The notes below the pieces were generated by a model that did not search any database, was not told where the DNA came from, and saw only the letters and a program-made list of their open reading frames with translations. DNA of 64,000 nt from Rostratula benghalensis (taxonomy: Eukaryota > Chordata > Aves > Charadriiformes > Rostratulidae), in assembly GCA_013399305.1 (NCBI GenBank), contig VXAI01000246.1, positions 179,897 to 243,896 of the forward strand, given 5' to 3'. The translations under genes and the position numbers were made by a program. How positions within the stretch are numbered: position 1 is the stretch's first letter; each line of letters opens with the position of its first letter. Positions 12,701 to 22,600 of the stretch are shown here, piece after piece.

Positions 12701-13854
12701 GGATGCAGCACAAACACTCCAGCGTCAGGGAAAGACAGCCAGCACCCTGACTGCTGCTTGAACACAGCAGTGCACGATAAATCTGTGTGCTGAGACTCTG
12801 AACTTGTACAGAGCTGAGCCACCAACACCAGCACGGCCACAGCAGGGGGGAGCAGCCAGCCAGGAACACAACAAACCCAAACCCCATGCCAGGGAGAGGG
12901 GAGCAGCAGGGTAAGGTCACAGGCTCCCTCCGACAGCAGGAGGAGATCTTTAATGCTCCCCTTTATTGGGGCAACGAAGCTTCCCAAGGGCTAGCAGAGG
13001 CAGGCTGTGATGGAGGCAGCCCCAGAGCCTTCCTCCTCCCCTCCTCAGGGAGCTGACGGGGAGGACAGGGCAGGTTTCTGTACCCAACGCCGGCTGCAAT
13101 ACTTGATGGTCTTACTCATCCTCACCGAGAAGTACAACCTTCACCGACTCCCTGCTGAGACACACGGGAACAGAGGTCCCAAACTCCCGCACTGAGCTCT
13201 TCCTGCCCAGGCCGAGAGCCGGATCAGCCCCTCCGAGAGCCGCTGGCTGTCCCGGTGAGCCCCGAGCCTGTCACGGCTCTGGGAAACCAGAGCCCCGCTG
13301 CCAGCAGAGCCCAAACCCCCCCCCAGCTCGGACGGGGAAGAGACAAAGGAGTTGTACTCGGTGACATTTTTAACACCCGCCCGTCACAGCAACCCCCCCC
13401 CTCCGCCGGGGAGCAGCCCGCGGCCGGTGCACCGGCAGGACACAGCCCAGGCGGAGACTCCCCACAGGGGCCCGGAGACCCTTCAGGGTGAGCCAAGGGC
13501 ACGGCACACGCGTGGAGACCGGCGCGGCCCGGCCCCCCCGGAGCCCCTCCCGAGCTGCCGGCAGCGGGCGGGCTCCACCGGCGCGGCGCGGCCCAGCCGC
13601 GGCACCATCAGCCGGGAGAGGGCTGCCCCAGAGGCCCCGCAGGGAGGCCAGACACCCGGCACCCGGCGGCGGAGCCTCTGCCGGAGCTCCAGCGCAGAAC
13701 CAACCCGAACGAAGCGGCTCCGCACAGCGCCCGGCCCGGCCGCGGCTGTCGGCGGCGCCTCCCGGGCGCACCGCCTGGACCGCCCACCCCCCCTCACACA
13801 GTGAGACCGGACCATCCCCCGGCCCCGGGCTCGCACCCACCGGTCCCTGCTCAC

Positions 13855-13955
13855 CCATGGCCCCGGGGCCGGCGCGGCGGCCGGCGCCTCCCGCAGCCCC
13901 ACGCCCGGCCGCGGCCTCCGCTCCGCTCCGCGGCGGCGGCCACCTGACAGCGGAA
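13855..13955 (-). other. STK40: STK40 5' exon 1 (probable)
   Basis: A strong donor (CCATGG|GTGAGC) lies at 13855/13854 inside a CpG island, in the position expected for the STK40 first exon. The upstream (right-hand) end is not defined by sequence, and I set it near the ETS/CRE-like cluster at about 13951-13962. The exon ends with an ATG in good Kozak context (13858-13856) that is in frame with the main start after splicing to 5360. The assignment rests on donor quality and context only; there is no transcript evidence here. Confidence 0.55.
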
Positions 13956-14046
13956 GTGACGCACGCGCCACCGCCCCCCGCCGCCGCCACTGTCCCACCT
14001 CCCACCGCGCCGCCGCAGAGATGGCGGCGGGGACGGGACGGCGCTG

Positions 14047-14295
14047 ATTGGCCGGCTGAGCCAGCGCCGGCCGTGATTGGCGGAGAGCCCGGAGGCTGGA
14101 AAGGGTGGTGGGGGGGGAAAAATCTTTGCGGCAAACTTTGATTGGCCGAGACGCGGAGACGACAGGGACGTCAAGGAGCGCGGGCCGATTGGCTGGGGAG
14201 CGACGACGCCTTCCGCCGATTGGCTGTCGCTCCGACGGGGGGGGGGGGGGTGTGCTGGTAAAGCACGCGGGAGATTCGAAGGCGCCGTTGATTGG
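14047..14295 (-). promoter_or_regulatory. Array of six CCAAT boxes upstream of STK40
   Basis: ATTGG (CCAAT on the minus, transcribed strand of STK40) occurs at 14047-14051, 14076-14080, 14141-14145, 14188-14192, 14219-14223 and 14291-14295. All have the same orientation, and most have a GATTGGC core. This is the NF-Y binding motif. The spacings are 29, 65, 47, 31 and 72 bp. The array sits about 0.1-0.35 kb upstream of the predicted STK40 first exon. Confidence 0.7.
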
Positions 14296-14449
14296 CGGAG
14301 AGGCGGGTGCTTTGCTGGCGGGCCCCGCCCACGTAGGCCCGGCAACCGCGGGGCCCGCGGCACAGGGCAGCGACCCCGGCCCCTCCTGCGGCCCTCGCCA
14401 TCCCCGCCCCGGGGCGGCCCCTGTGCACAGGCAGGGTCTTGCACCCCAG

Positions 14450-15111
14450 CTCCTGGAATTCCCCGGCTTCCCTCGGCCCCGACAAAAGCCGCACCTCGGG
14501 GGCTTCGAGCTCAGGGCCTTTTGCTGTGCAGGCAGCCCCCCCAGCCCCCCAGGGGAGAGAGACCCAGCTCTGCCTGAGGAGGCCCGGGGAGCCCTGCAGG
14601 GCCCACAGTGGCGGTGTTCTGTGTCCCGACAGAAAACACCTTCACGCCTCTGCAGACATACGATGCTGCCCCTTCCCCTCCAAGCTCAGCCCTCGGGTGG
14701 GCATTCGTCTCGGCCTCCTCCCGTTAAATGCTTTCCAGCCCAGCAGGAAGCCAAGGGTTCAGGCCACCGGCCCAGGACCAGAGGCTGTGGCTCTGTTGGG
14801 CAGCGACGCTGGGAGCAGCAGGGCTCCAGAGCCGGGGAAAGCAAAGCTGCAGGATGGTTACGGTTGAGCAACGACCCCGGAACACAGCTGTGGCCAAAAA
14901 GGGCTTTGTTTGTCCATCAGAGGAAGGGCACAAGTAGCTCCTAACGGAACAGGAAATGATCTCAGATCACAGACCCTTTTAAACAGAGTTATTGATTAAA
15001 AAAAACCCCAAACCCCTCCATCCCCGCAGGCCAGGAGAGGAGCAGAGCGCTGGGTCCTGGGGGGAGGCGAGGAGGCGGCTGGCAGTCCAGGGAAGGGGCA
15101 AGGCCGGGGGC
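14450..15111. other. LSM10-STK40 spacer
   Basis: No coding exon is supported. The LSM10 3' UTR presumably occupies its right part, but I see no canonical AATAAA on the minus strand. Only an AATCAATAAC-like stretch near 14986-14995 could serve. Confidence 0.5.
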
Positions 15112-15483
15112 TCACTTGTGCTTGGCGCGAGGGAACTCCTTCCTGCCCTTGTCGCGGCCCCCGAAGTAGCGGACCCTGTGGATGGCCTGCAGCTGCTGCT
15201 CGATGGTGGCCCTGATGTCCACTTCGTCGGGGATGTGGACGTAGCGGACGTTCCTGCCGGTCACGAAGAGCTCGTCCAAGCAGGAGACCCTGCCCTGCCT
15301 GTCCGCGAAGGTCACCTCGGTCAGCCGCACGTTCATGAAGGCGTCCACGTTGGTGATGCGTCCCCTGGCCGTGCTCTCGTCCCGGAGGTCCACGGTGGTG
15401 ACGTGGCCGCGCAGGCCCTGCAGCAGGATGACCAGGCTGTTCTCGGCGATGGTGCGCTCCTTGACGGAGTGGCTGACCTCCAT
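15112..15483 (-). CDS. LSM10: LSM10, U7 snRNP Sm-like protein
   Basis: A complete 123-aa open frame lies in one exon, with its ATG at 15483-15481 and stop TGA at 15114-15112. LSM10 replaces SmD1 in the U7 snRNP ring (with LSM11) and is needed for 3'-end cleavage of replication-dependent histone pre-mRNAs in the nucleus. Sm1 spans roughly residues 16-52 ([10 protein letters not shown], then the VDAFMN core). Sm2 lies around residues 73-86 ([13 protein letters not shown]). The start [12 protein letters not shown] matches the mammalian N-terminus, and length is identical to the mammalian protein. The frame extends far upstream of this ATG through a CA-repeat-coded VCVCVC stretch, which is a chance extension. 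A splice acceptor (cccgccgcag|CGG) at 15491/15490 shows the coding exon is preceded by an intron. The C-terminus FPRAKHK is basic, as in orthologues. Confidence 0.97.
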   Translation of the reverse strand: MEVSHSVKERTIAENSLVILLQGLRGHVTTVDLRDESTARGRITNVDAFMNVRLTEVTFADRQGRVSCLDELFVTGRNVRYVHIPDEVDIRATIEQQLQAIHRVRYFGGRDKGRKEFPRAKHK

Positions 15484-15492
15484 GGCGCCGCT
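15484..15492 (-). promoter_or_regulatory. LSM10: Splice acceptor and short 5' UTR of the LSM10 coding exon
   Basis: The polypyrimidine tract with cccgccgcag| precedes seven bases of 5' UTR before the ATG. LSM10 therefore has at least one non-coding 5' exon upstream. It is not identifiable here and may lie in or beyond the N gap at 15876-16315. Confidence 0.7.
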
Positions 15493-15598
15493 GCGGCGGG
15501 AAGAGGGGGGCGCCGGGGCGGGGGGAGGTGAGGGAGGTGCTGCGCCAAGCACCAGGTGGGTGGGTGGGCGCTGCCGGGGACACCCACCCTCTTGGATG

Positions 15599-15626
<28 letters not shown>
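15599..15626. repeat. (CA)n microsatellite
   Basis: Fourteen CA units lie about 115 bp upstream of the LSM10 start codon, inside its 5' intron. Confidence 0.92.
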
Positions 15627-15629
<3 letters not shown>

Positions 15630-15766
15630 GCACACTCACCTCTCCCCCTTGCACACTGGGGTCCTCACTCCTGCTCCACTTGCACGCTCACCTGCACACC
15701 CTCCCTCTCCCACCAGTCACTGGTGTTCTCCACGGGCCCCACCTTGCACACACAAACCATCCTGCC

Positions 15767-16375
15767 CTTGCACACTCACCCACACACTGCCTCCCCCGTG
15801 CTCTGCACACCGTGCCTGCTGCCTTCCCCCCTTGCACACTCACCCACACACTGCCTCCCCCGTGCTCTGCACACCNNNNNNNNNNNNNNNNNNNNNNNNN
15901 NNNNNNNNNNNNNNNNNNNNNNNNNNNNNNNNNNNNNNNNNNNNNNNNNNNNNNNNNNNNNNNNNNNNNNNNNNNNNNNNNNNNNNNNNNNNNNNNNNNN
16001 NNNNNNNNNNNNNNNNNNNNNNNNNNNNNNNNNNNNNNNNNNNNNNNNNNNNNNNNNNNNNNNNNNNNNNNNNNNNNNNNNNNNNNNNNNNNNNNNNNNN
16101 NNNNNNNNNNNNNNNNNNNNNNNNNNNNNNNNNNNNNNNNNNNNNNNNNNNNNNNNNNNNNNNNNNNNNNNNNNNNNNNNNNNNNNNNNNNNNNNNNNNN
16201 NNNNNNNNNNNNNNNNNNNNNNNNNNNNNNNNNNNNNNNNNNNNNNNNNNNNNNNNNNNNNNNNNNNNNNNNNNNNNNNNNNNNNNNNNNNNNNNNNNNN
16301 NNNNNNNNNNNNNNNCTGCCTCCTCCCCTTGCACACTCAGGCCCTGCCTCCCCTCCTTGCACACCCACCGACGCT
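15767..16375. repeat. 64-bp minisatellite interrupted by an assembly gap
   Basis: The unit begins cttgcacactcacccacaca and ends near ccttccccc. Its copies start at 15767 and 15831, an exact 64-bp period. A 440-bp run of N (15876-16315) follows, and related cttgcacactcag / cttgcacaccca units resume at 16328. The array continues on both sides of the gap, so the gap is most likely unresolved tandem repeat. The true array length is unknown. Confidence 0.8.
15876..16315. other. Assembly gap (440 N)
   Basis: There are 440 undetermined bases. Any open frame that appears to cross here is an artefact of N codons. The gap lies between the LSM10 coding exon and the OSCP1 stop codon, where the LSM10 promoter or first exon would be expected. 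Confidence 0.98.
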
Positions 16376-16487
16376 GCCCGCCCCCCCGCGCTCCCCGGCG
16401 GCAGGAAGGGGCGGCCCCGCCTGCGCACTGCGCTCTCCCGCCCGGTGGCCGCTCGGAGCGGGGCTGCGCGCAGGTCTCGAACGTCGC

Positions 16488-16604
16488 TCAGAGCCCGTCC
16501 ATCAGCGCCAGCAGGTCCTCGCCCTTCCCGGAACTGGCCGGTCGCGGCTCTGCCACCTCCATCTCCCCCAGGATGCGGGAGAGCTCCTCCCGCCGCCCCG
16601 GTTC
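16488..16604 (-). CDS. OSCP1: OSCP1 coding exon 10, residues 342-379 and stop
   Basis: The acceptor is tctcccgcag|GAACC, and the frame ends GLY-LEU followed by TGA at 16490-16488. It encodes EPGRREELSRILGEMEVAEP and then RPASSGKGEDLLALMDGL, the typical acidic C-terminus. No AATAAA is visible before the N gap, so the 3' end is unresolved. Confidence 0.95.
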   Translation of the reverse strand, partial: EPGRREELSRILGEMEVAEPRPASSGKGEDLLALMDGL

Positions 16605-19600
16605 CTGCGGGAGAGACACCGCCTCAGCCCGCCGCCCCGCGCACCGCCACCAGTCCCGCCACTGGGCTGCACTGGGACGTGCCCAGCTACCTACTGATGC
16701 CCCCGAACCCTTTTAACAAGGGCCACCGCCGTCAGGCTGTCACCAAAAGCAGGCAAATGACCCAGTTCTCCATCCTGTGCAGCTAAAAACTTGCTCTAGG
16801 TAGTCAGGTGTCAAGTTCTCTTATTAAATGGTCACCAAATCCAGAAAATACTGCTATTACTTATTTACGAGCTTAACTGAAGGAGGGGGGTGGAAAAGAA
16901 TGTATTTTTTAAGTTACTACTCTGGGTGAAACAGCTCTCAGCAAGGCAGGGATGATGGGAATCGGGTGCTGCACGTACCTGCGTGGCTTCTATGGTGACA
17001 ACCTTGTAGGACAACTCCTCTGGTCTACTCAGTGCGGCGTGTCTTGGTTAAAAACACAGAGAGAGTGCTTAATCTCATGAAGACATACAAATAAACTATA
17101 AAAATCAGATTTCACAAGGTTCCCGTAGGCATTACTACGAGGAGGTTAATGTCTTGACCCCAGTTTGGAGACTTTTTCCTGCCTTAGATTTTTTTTTTTC
17201 CTGCTAAGTGTAGAGCAGTGGTGGTATCTCTGCAGCTGAGATTAAAAATAGGTAAAAACATTCTGCAGAAATCACATAACACAAAGCCTCCCTTGTGCTC
17301 CTTGCCAGGAGAGGGGCAGGTTTCAAGCCTGGCAGGCTCATCAGCTCCTTCAGTTCTATTCTTTTCTCTGAAATATGTAGATGCATCTGGGGGAGAGGAA
17401 AGGAAAAAGGGCTGAAGGGATGTCTCTGTTCCCCGGGAAAGAACTAAGCACAGATGGTCACCTGCTGCTGATGGCCAGTGTCACTTGGATGGGACACAAG
17501 GCCTGCCATCAGGGAGACACCAGTGGGGGCAATGGTTCTCCTCGCCACCAGCCTGAATAAAAAGGTCAAACCAAGGAAATGGCCCCACTTTCATTCCTGT
17601 AGGGACCATCTGGACCAGAATAATCCAAACCCCTGCTATTCTGACCCTAAAGCTGTTCAGGGCCAGCTTTAGTCTCCAGGGCTGTCCCCATGGCACCACT
17701 TCACAAACCCCAAACCAAGAAGGACTGGAGCATACTCTTCCTCCTCGTCAGTCGTGAACAAATTCAGCCGAAATCCTGTCTCGCTGCCACCAGGTGTCTT
17801 GTTCTCCAGCCCTCCCAGCAGCCGGGCCAAAAAGTTCAGTTCTTCTTTAGCAAGAGGGTTAGGGACTATGTTCTCCTGCAACAAACAGCACGGTGTTTGC
17901 CAGTCAGGTTACCAGGGAGATGACGACTGTAATCATTCTGGTGTTTTCTATTATTACTTGAATGTTCTGCAGAGTGATATAAATACATTTCTGCATTGTT
18001 GCTAGTACAGATTGGGCAGATAGCTAGTAATTATCAGCTCCGTATTTGAAATGGTTGCTTGAATTTATAAGACCCAGGACAAGATAATTTCTCAGCTAAA
18101 TTGAGCAGCTGAGAAATCTGTAAAACCAGCTTTTTGTTTTCTGAAGAGATGAAAACAGGAAGCAAGAACATCATTGCATGCGCTTGTGTGTAAGATTCTT
18201 TAGGAAAACCTGCCCTTCCCCAGCTCAAAAGGGACCGTGGAAGATTGGATGGGGCTCTGAGAAGAACAAAGCAGGTTCCCCTGAAGTTACCTGTAACTGT
18301 AGACTGAAAAGACAGTTATTGTTTCTCCGAGGAAGGAGATGAACAAAGGGGGAAGACAGGAAAACTGTGCAGTAAATGGTTTGGAGAGGACAGATGGGGG
18401 GGTTTCACTCCGTGACCCCATCTATTCAGAGACAAGGGAAGCAGAACATCCAGTCTGGTGGCTGTGGTGGAACTGCTCCAAGGAAAGGCTCCCACCACGT
18501 GGGACTCCCTGACACAGAGTGGTTACCCAGGCACTGGTGACAGGACAGAACACCACTGACCTTGGTGTGAGATGCCAAGTTTTTGGAGGATCCTGACATG
18601 TGTGTCTCTACCGGCCGACTGACACTGTACCTGCAGGGACAAGCACATGAAGAAGAGCAACCTGTTACTTGTTTGAGGTGCAGGAACTGGAGGAAGCAGC
18701 ACAGTATCTCTGATTGTAGGATATTTTTCTGCAGACTGTAAATAACTGAAATGAGAAGCTACAGTTCAGTTTTATGGAGTATTGAGGTGTTAAAATGGGA
18801 GTGACAAAGCTGTAAGAAAGAACACTGTTTTCTCTTGCTCTTTGAGTGCAAAAAATACAGCAAGACAAACCCAGAGAAAAGAAAGGTTTTCTTGAACACA
18901 GTCACAATTAAGGGACATTTCACATAATATGCAGTACCAGTAAAGAGAACACTCTTTACTCAGCTCTGCTGTAGACTTAAATCAAAGTTTTGCTCTTTTC
19001 CCACAGCTCTTCATACACATCTGTCCACATGTGTTCTGTTTCAGGGCATGGATTTGTAAAAAAGTCAATCTGAATACAGTGAGAGGCAAACATACACAAG
19101 GCTGAAGACATACTTTTGAATAAATCCAAAACCACCAACATTTAATCCATGTTTTTATGTAGGACAAAAATTACTTACATATTTGTTCCCAGTTTGAGGA
19201 CTCTGTCTCCATAAAGATCAAAAGATCCTTCCCTTTGTGGAGTAACATAATTTCCATCAGTGGTGAACTCGGTTCTTTTAACTTCATCTCCATTGTGATT
19301 AAACATCCTGAAAAGCAAGTCATTATTGAAACATTCTTAGTAGTTTTACTGCTGGTTTTCAGCATTGACTTCCCCTGCTTCCTGCACGAGAAAAAGGGGA
19401 ATAAACCCCTGTTCAGTGTGTTGGTAAATGCCTATTTTATAGGATAAATTACTAATAGCTAATTTGCTGGAACAGAGAATGCCAGAAATGGCCTAGTATT
19501 TCACTGCCAGGTGACTTAGTCCCAAATCCTGCCCTTCAAGCAGCACTCCCTGGAGGCTCAGCTGTCCACACAAAGTGAGTGACAGCCACACTCACAAAGC

Positions 19601-22600
19601 ACTGTGTCCCCCCCAGCAGCTCGGAACCCACCTGATGAGTCCTGGAACTTCTGTACCCCAAGGAACAGGGCCTGATATTGGCAGCACAAAGCGGCCATTA
19701 GAGTTTTGTACTTTATCCTTCAGAAAAATAGAGACCTGCAAAAGAATATTCCACCATCAAGAAAATCAATTGCTTATCTTCTGATGCGAGTGCTTTGAAG
19801 TCTGACCTTGCAGGCTCCACACTGAGACTGGGTACAGTTCCTAGAGATTTTGGTGGACAGACAGAGACTGATACAGACCAAAGCCAGTTAAGGTAGAATA
19901 GTGGTCCAGAGGATGGGCACACTGATCTAACATTAAAAAAATATTTTATACATACATAAAATATGTACTGTTTATGCACTCGAGTATGAGCATTTTATTT
20001 TGACAATATCAAGCCTCATGACTTCAAGCTCAAGAATCTACAAAAAGGAAAAACATATTTATGAACTAGCAAATCCACATTAGTAGAGATTTTTTTTCCC
20101 ACAACATTTTAGAATTATTGAGTATTATTGTAGTAGTAGTGCTCACTTTGTGAAATTTTGAAGACTGACATTACAAGCACATCAAGATGACTGAAAAGCA
20201 TAAGTAACAACCCCAGATCTGCAGTGTAATTATTACAAGATACCTTCGTATTCTAGCCACAAAATCCCTCTCATTCTGAATAGTTGTATTGGGTTCTTAC
20301 CCTTATGTGCATGTCCTGAAAAAAAATGAGGAGCGTTTGCCTGATGAGCTGAAATTCACCAGCAGAGAGAGAAGTGTAGGTCTGGAAAAGAAAAACCATC
20401 ATGTAAGGCTTTGCAAGTGCATCACCTCCAACCCAGGGACGGGCAGAAACAAGCACACCAGGGCACTGCTAGCAGCAGCAGGTATGTGTGTGGCTGGGGA
20501 GGCAGAGATGATATAAGGGGGGCTGCTAGTCATTATCAGAAATTATTCTTCCTCTCCAGAAGCCCTTTGGAAACATTTCATGACTTCACAGAACTTTTTA
20601 ACATTTTCTGAAACCAGCTCCCCTTCACTGGGATGCTCATATTCTTTGTCCAAGAATTACAGCAGTTACATGAGCAGAAGTTGCTAACTGGGAGGCCAAT
20701 TTGTTTCCCTCCAGACAAAAAGAAGGGAGGGTTATTTGGATGGTTCTTTGAGGTTGAGAACATATTAACCCTTGAGATAGCACTTACTGATGTAGTATTT
20801 ACACTTCAAGACTGGCTTGAAAGAGAAAGAAAGAAAAAAAAAAATATCTCAAACCACAGTCTTTCCCACCATTTCTCTAAGGAGTCTTACTTCAATCAGC
20901 TGTCGGAAAGTCTCATCCACCTGGTTCAGGATGCCAGGGGCATCCTGTATGAAATCCTTGATGGCATCCAGGTGGTTGAATGTGACCAGCAGAATGTCTT
21001 TGGGCCGAGGGCACAGCAGCACTTGGTATTTGAAAGCCATAGTCATAAGGTCGTACAGCTGCAAAGTAACACAGGGAAAATTTGGTTCCTCCACGAGAGA
21101 GTGCGAAACAGCTCAGGTAACTCCACGCTGATGTACGAAGGGGTTTAGACACTTAGGCCAGCACCTGCCCATGGTAAGAAGGACCATTTGAACCTTATTT
21201 CCTAAGAAAATAAGACCTCTGCAATCACACTGCCACCCTCCTGCTGGTCTCTCCCTCTAACTGCCTTTAAAACCACTGCCAAGTTCGACATCACCGACAC
21301 CCGGGCAGAGGTCTCTCAGGTGAAACAGCTCCTGCAAGCGTTTTCAAACTTGTTTTCTGGATGTACTGGTTGCAGGCCAAAATTCTAACTCCTGCAACTG
21401 CACAGCAGTGAGTATCAATACAGAAATGTATGTGTTTATACACACTCACTATATATATACTTTTAATAAATGTAAAAAAATCTGACAAGGAACGTTTGCT
21501 GAGCCTCTTAAAATGAAGCCTTTAGCTACTAAAGCAGAAAGGCTTAGTTCTGAAGTGCCTGATACAACCATGGGTTTCCCCAAAGCTTCCTTGGCTGAGA
21601 ACCATGTTCACAACAGAAATCAAACGGAAAGAGGGTTGTTACATAATGCTTTGAAATTGGAGTGACATCAAGCCACGTGCTAATGATGGCCATCAGAACC
21701 TTGTGAAGGGCAGCACGGCAGTGGGGACAGGGGGCTGGTCTTTTTTACCTTGTCCATGCTCGCCTGGTTCAGTCTCATGATCGATGCATGAGCAAGCCGG
21801 TCGTACACCGTTCGCAGAGCTTTCTTGGAATAGAGTTCCTGTGGTTTAAACAGCTCTTCCATAAATTTTTTATTGAACATGGTTGTGATGATGTCATTCA
21901 TAACTGCAAAGACAAAGAGTCTTGGTTTTTTGCTTCAGAAACAGCACATTCATCTGATTTATTCCCCCCTCGGAACCTGGACACTGACGGCTGCAAGGAC
22001 TGAGGTGGCTGCTTCCCTGGGAGAACTAGAGCCAGAGCCACCAAAAGAAAAAGGAGGAGGAACATTGTTTCTTAGTGTCAACATTTTTCTCAATCCCACA
22101 TTGGTCTAAGCGAGCAGCACGATCCCTGCTGACTGTCCCCAGGGGCAGAAATGCTACCTGAGCTGCAGATGACAAACCCTCTTTTCCAGTGGGAATAAGA
22201 CTGGGTTTGTTGTCTTGTTTTTACAGCAATGGTTAGCACTTTCTGCCTTTTAAATGTTTTTTTGTTAATAGGCTGCTCTGGCATGTATTATCTGTAAAAG
22301 CTACAGTTCTGCTTCCCAAGAAGACTGTTTGCATTTCTCTGCATTTTTGCAAACTATAGCTAGCCCACTCTGCCTGTTCTCTTGTTTGCATTTGACACAA
22401 TTAGTCATTTTCCCCCTCTAAACAGAAGCTCCTGAATGATTGAAAGCTCCTTGAAGTATTTGTGTTAAATGGATTAACACTTAAGGAAGCATTTCTATCC
22501 CTGGGATCTATGCCAGGCCAGCCAGGGCTCTTACACAGCAGCTCCTGTGGATACTACAGGAGTTCAAAGTGCCCCATAAACGTTCCACAGAAGTGTTATG

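Larger units (their letters stand above)
5361..13848 (-). other. STK40 intron 1, no further gene seen
   Basis: The interval contains non-coding sequence with scattered low-complexity tracts. These include (TC)n(AC)n at 9346-9377, an A-rich (AAAG)n tract at 9722-9780, and (TAA)n at about 11133-11153. The open frames inside it lack codon conservation, splice signals or any family I recognise. I see no RNA gene or full-length transposon in it. Confidence 0.6.
13220..14450. promoter_or_regulatory. CpG island and promoter region of STK40
   Basis: This stretch is extremely GC- and CpG-rich compared with the flanks. It holds an ETS/GABP-like CGGAAGTGACG at about 13951, a YY1-like AGATGGCGGC at 14019 on the plus strand, a CRE-like GACGTCA at 14168, and six ATTGG boxes between 14047 and 14295. 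This is typical of a TATA-less housekeeping promoter. No coding exon is supported despite several long GC-driven open frames. Confidence 0.75.

Noticed and set aside
13352..14944. Several 150-280 codon open frames on both strands of the STK40 CpG island
   Set aside because: High GC content removes stop codons by chance. Composition is Ala/Pro/Arg/Gly-rich in every frame, without conserved motifs or plausible splice partners.
15335..16786. Very long plus-strand open frames (up to 483 codons) upstream of LSM10
   Set aside because: They run through 440 undetermined bases and a minisatellite and are antisense to LSM10 and OSCP1 exon 10. They show no protein family resemblance.
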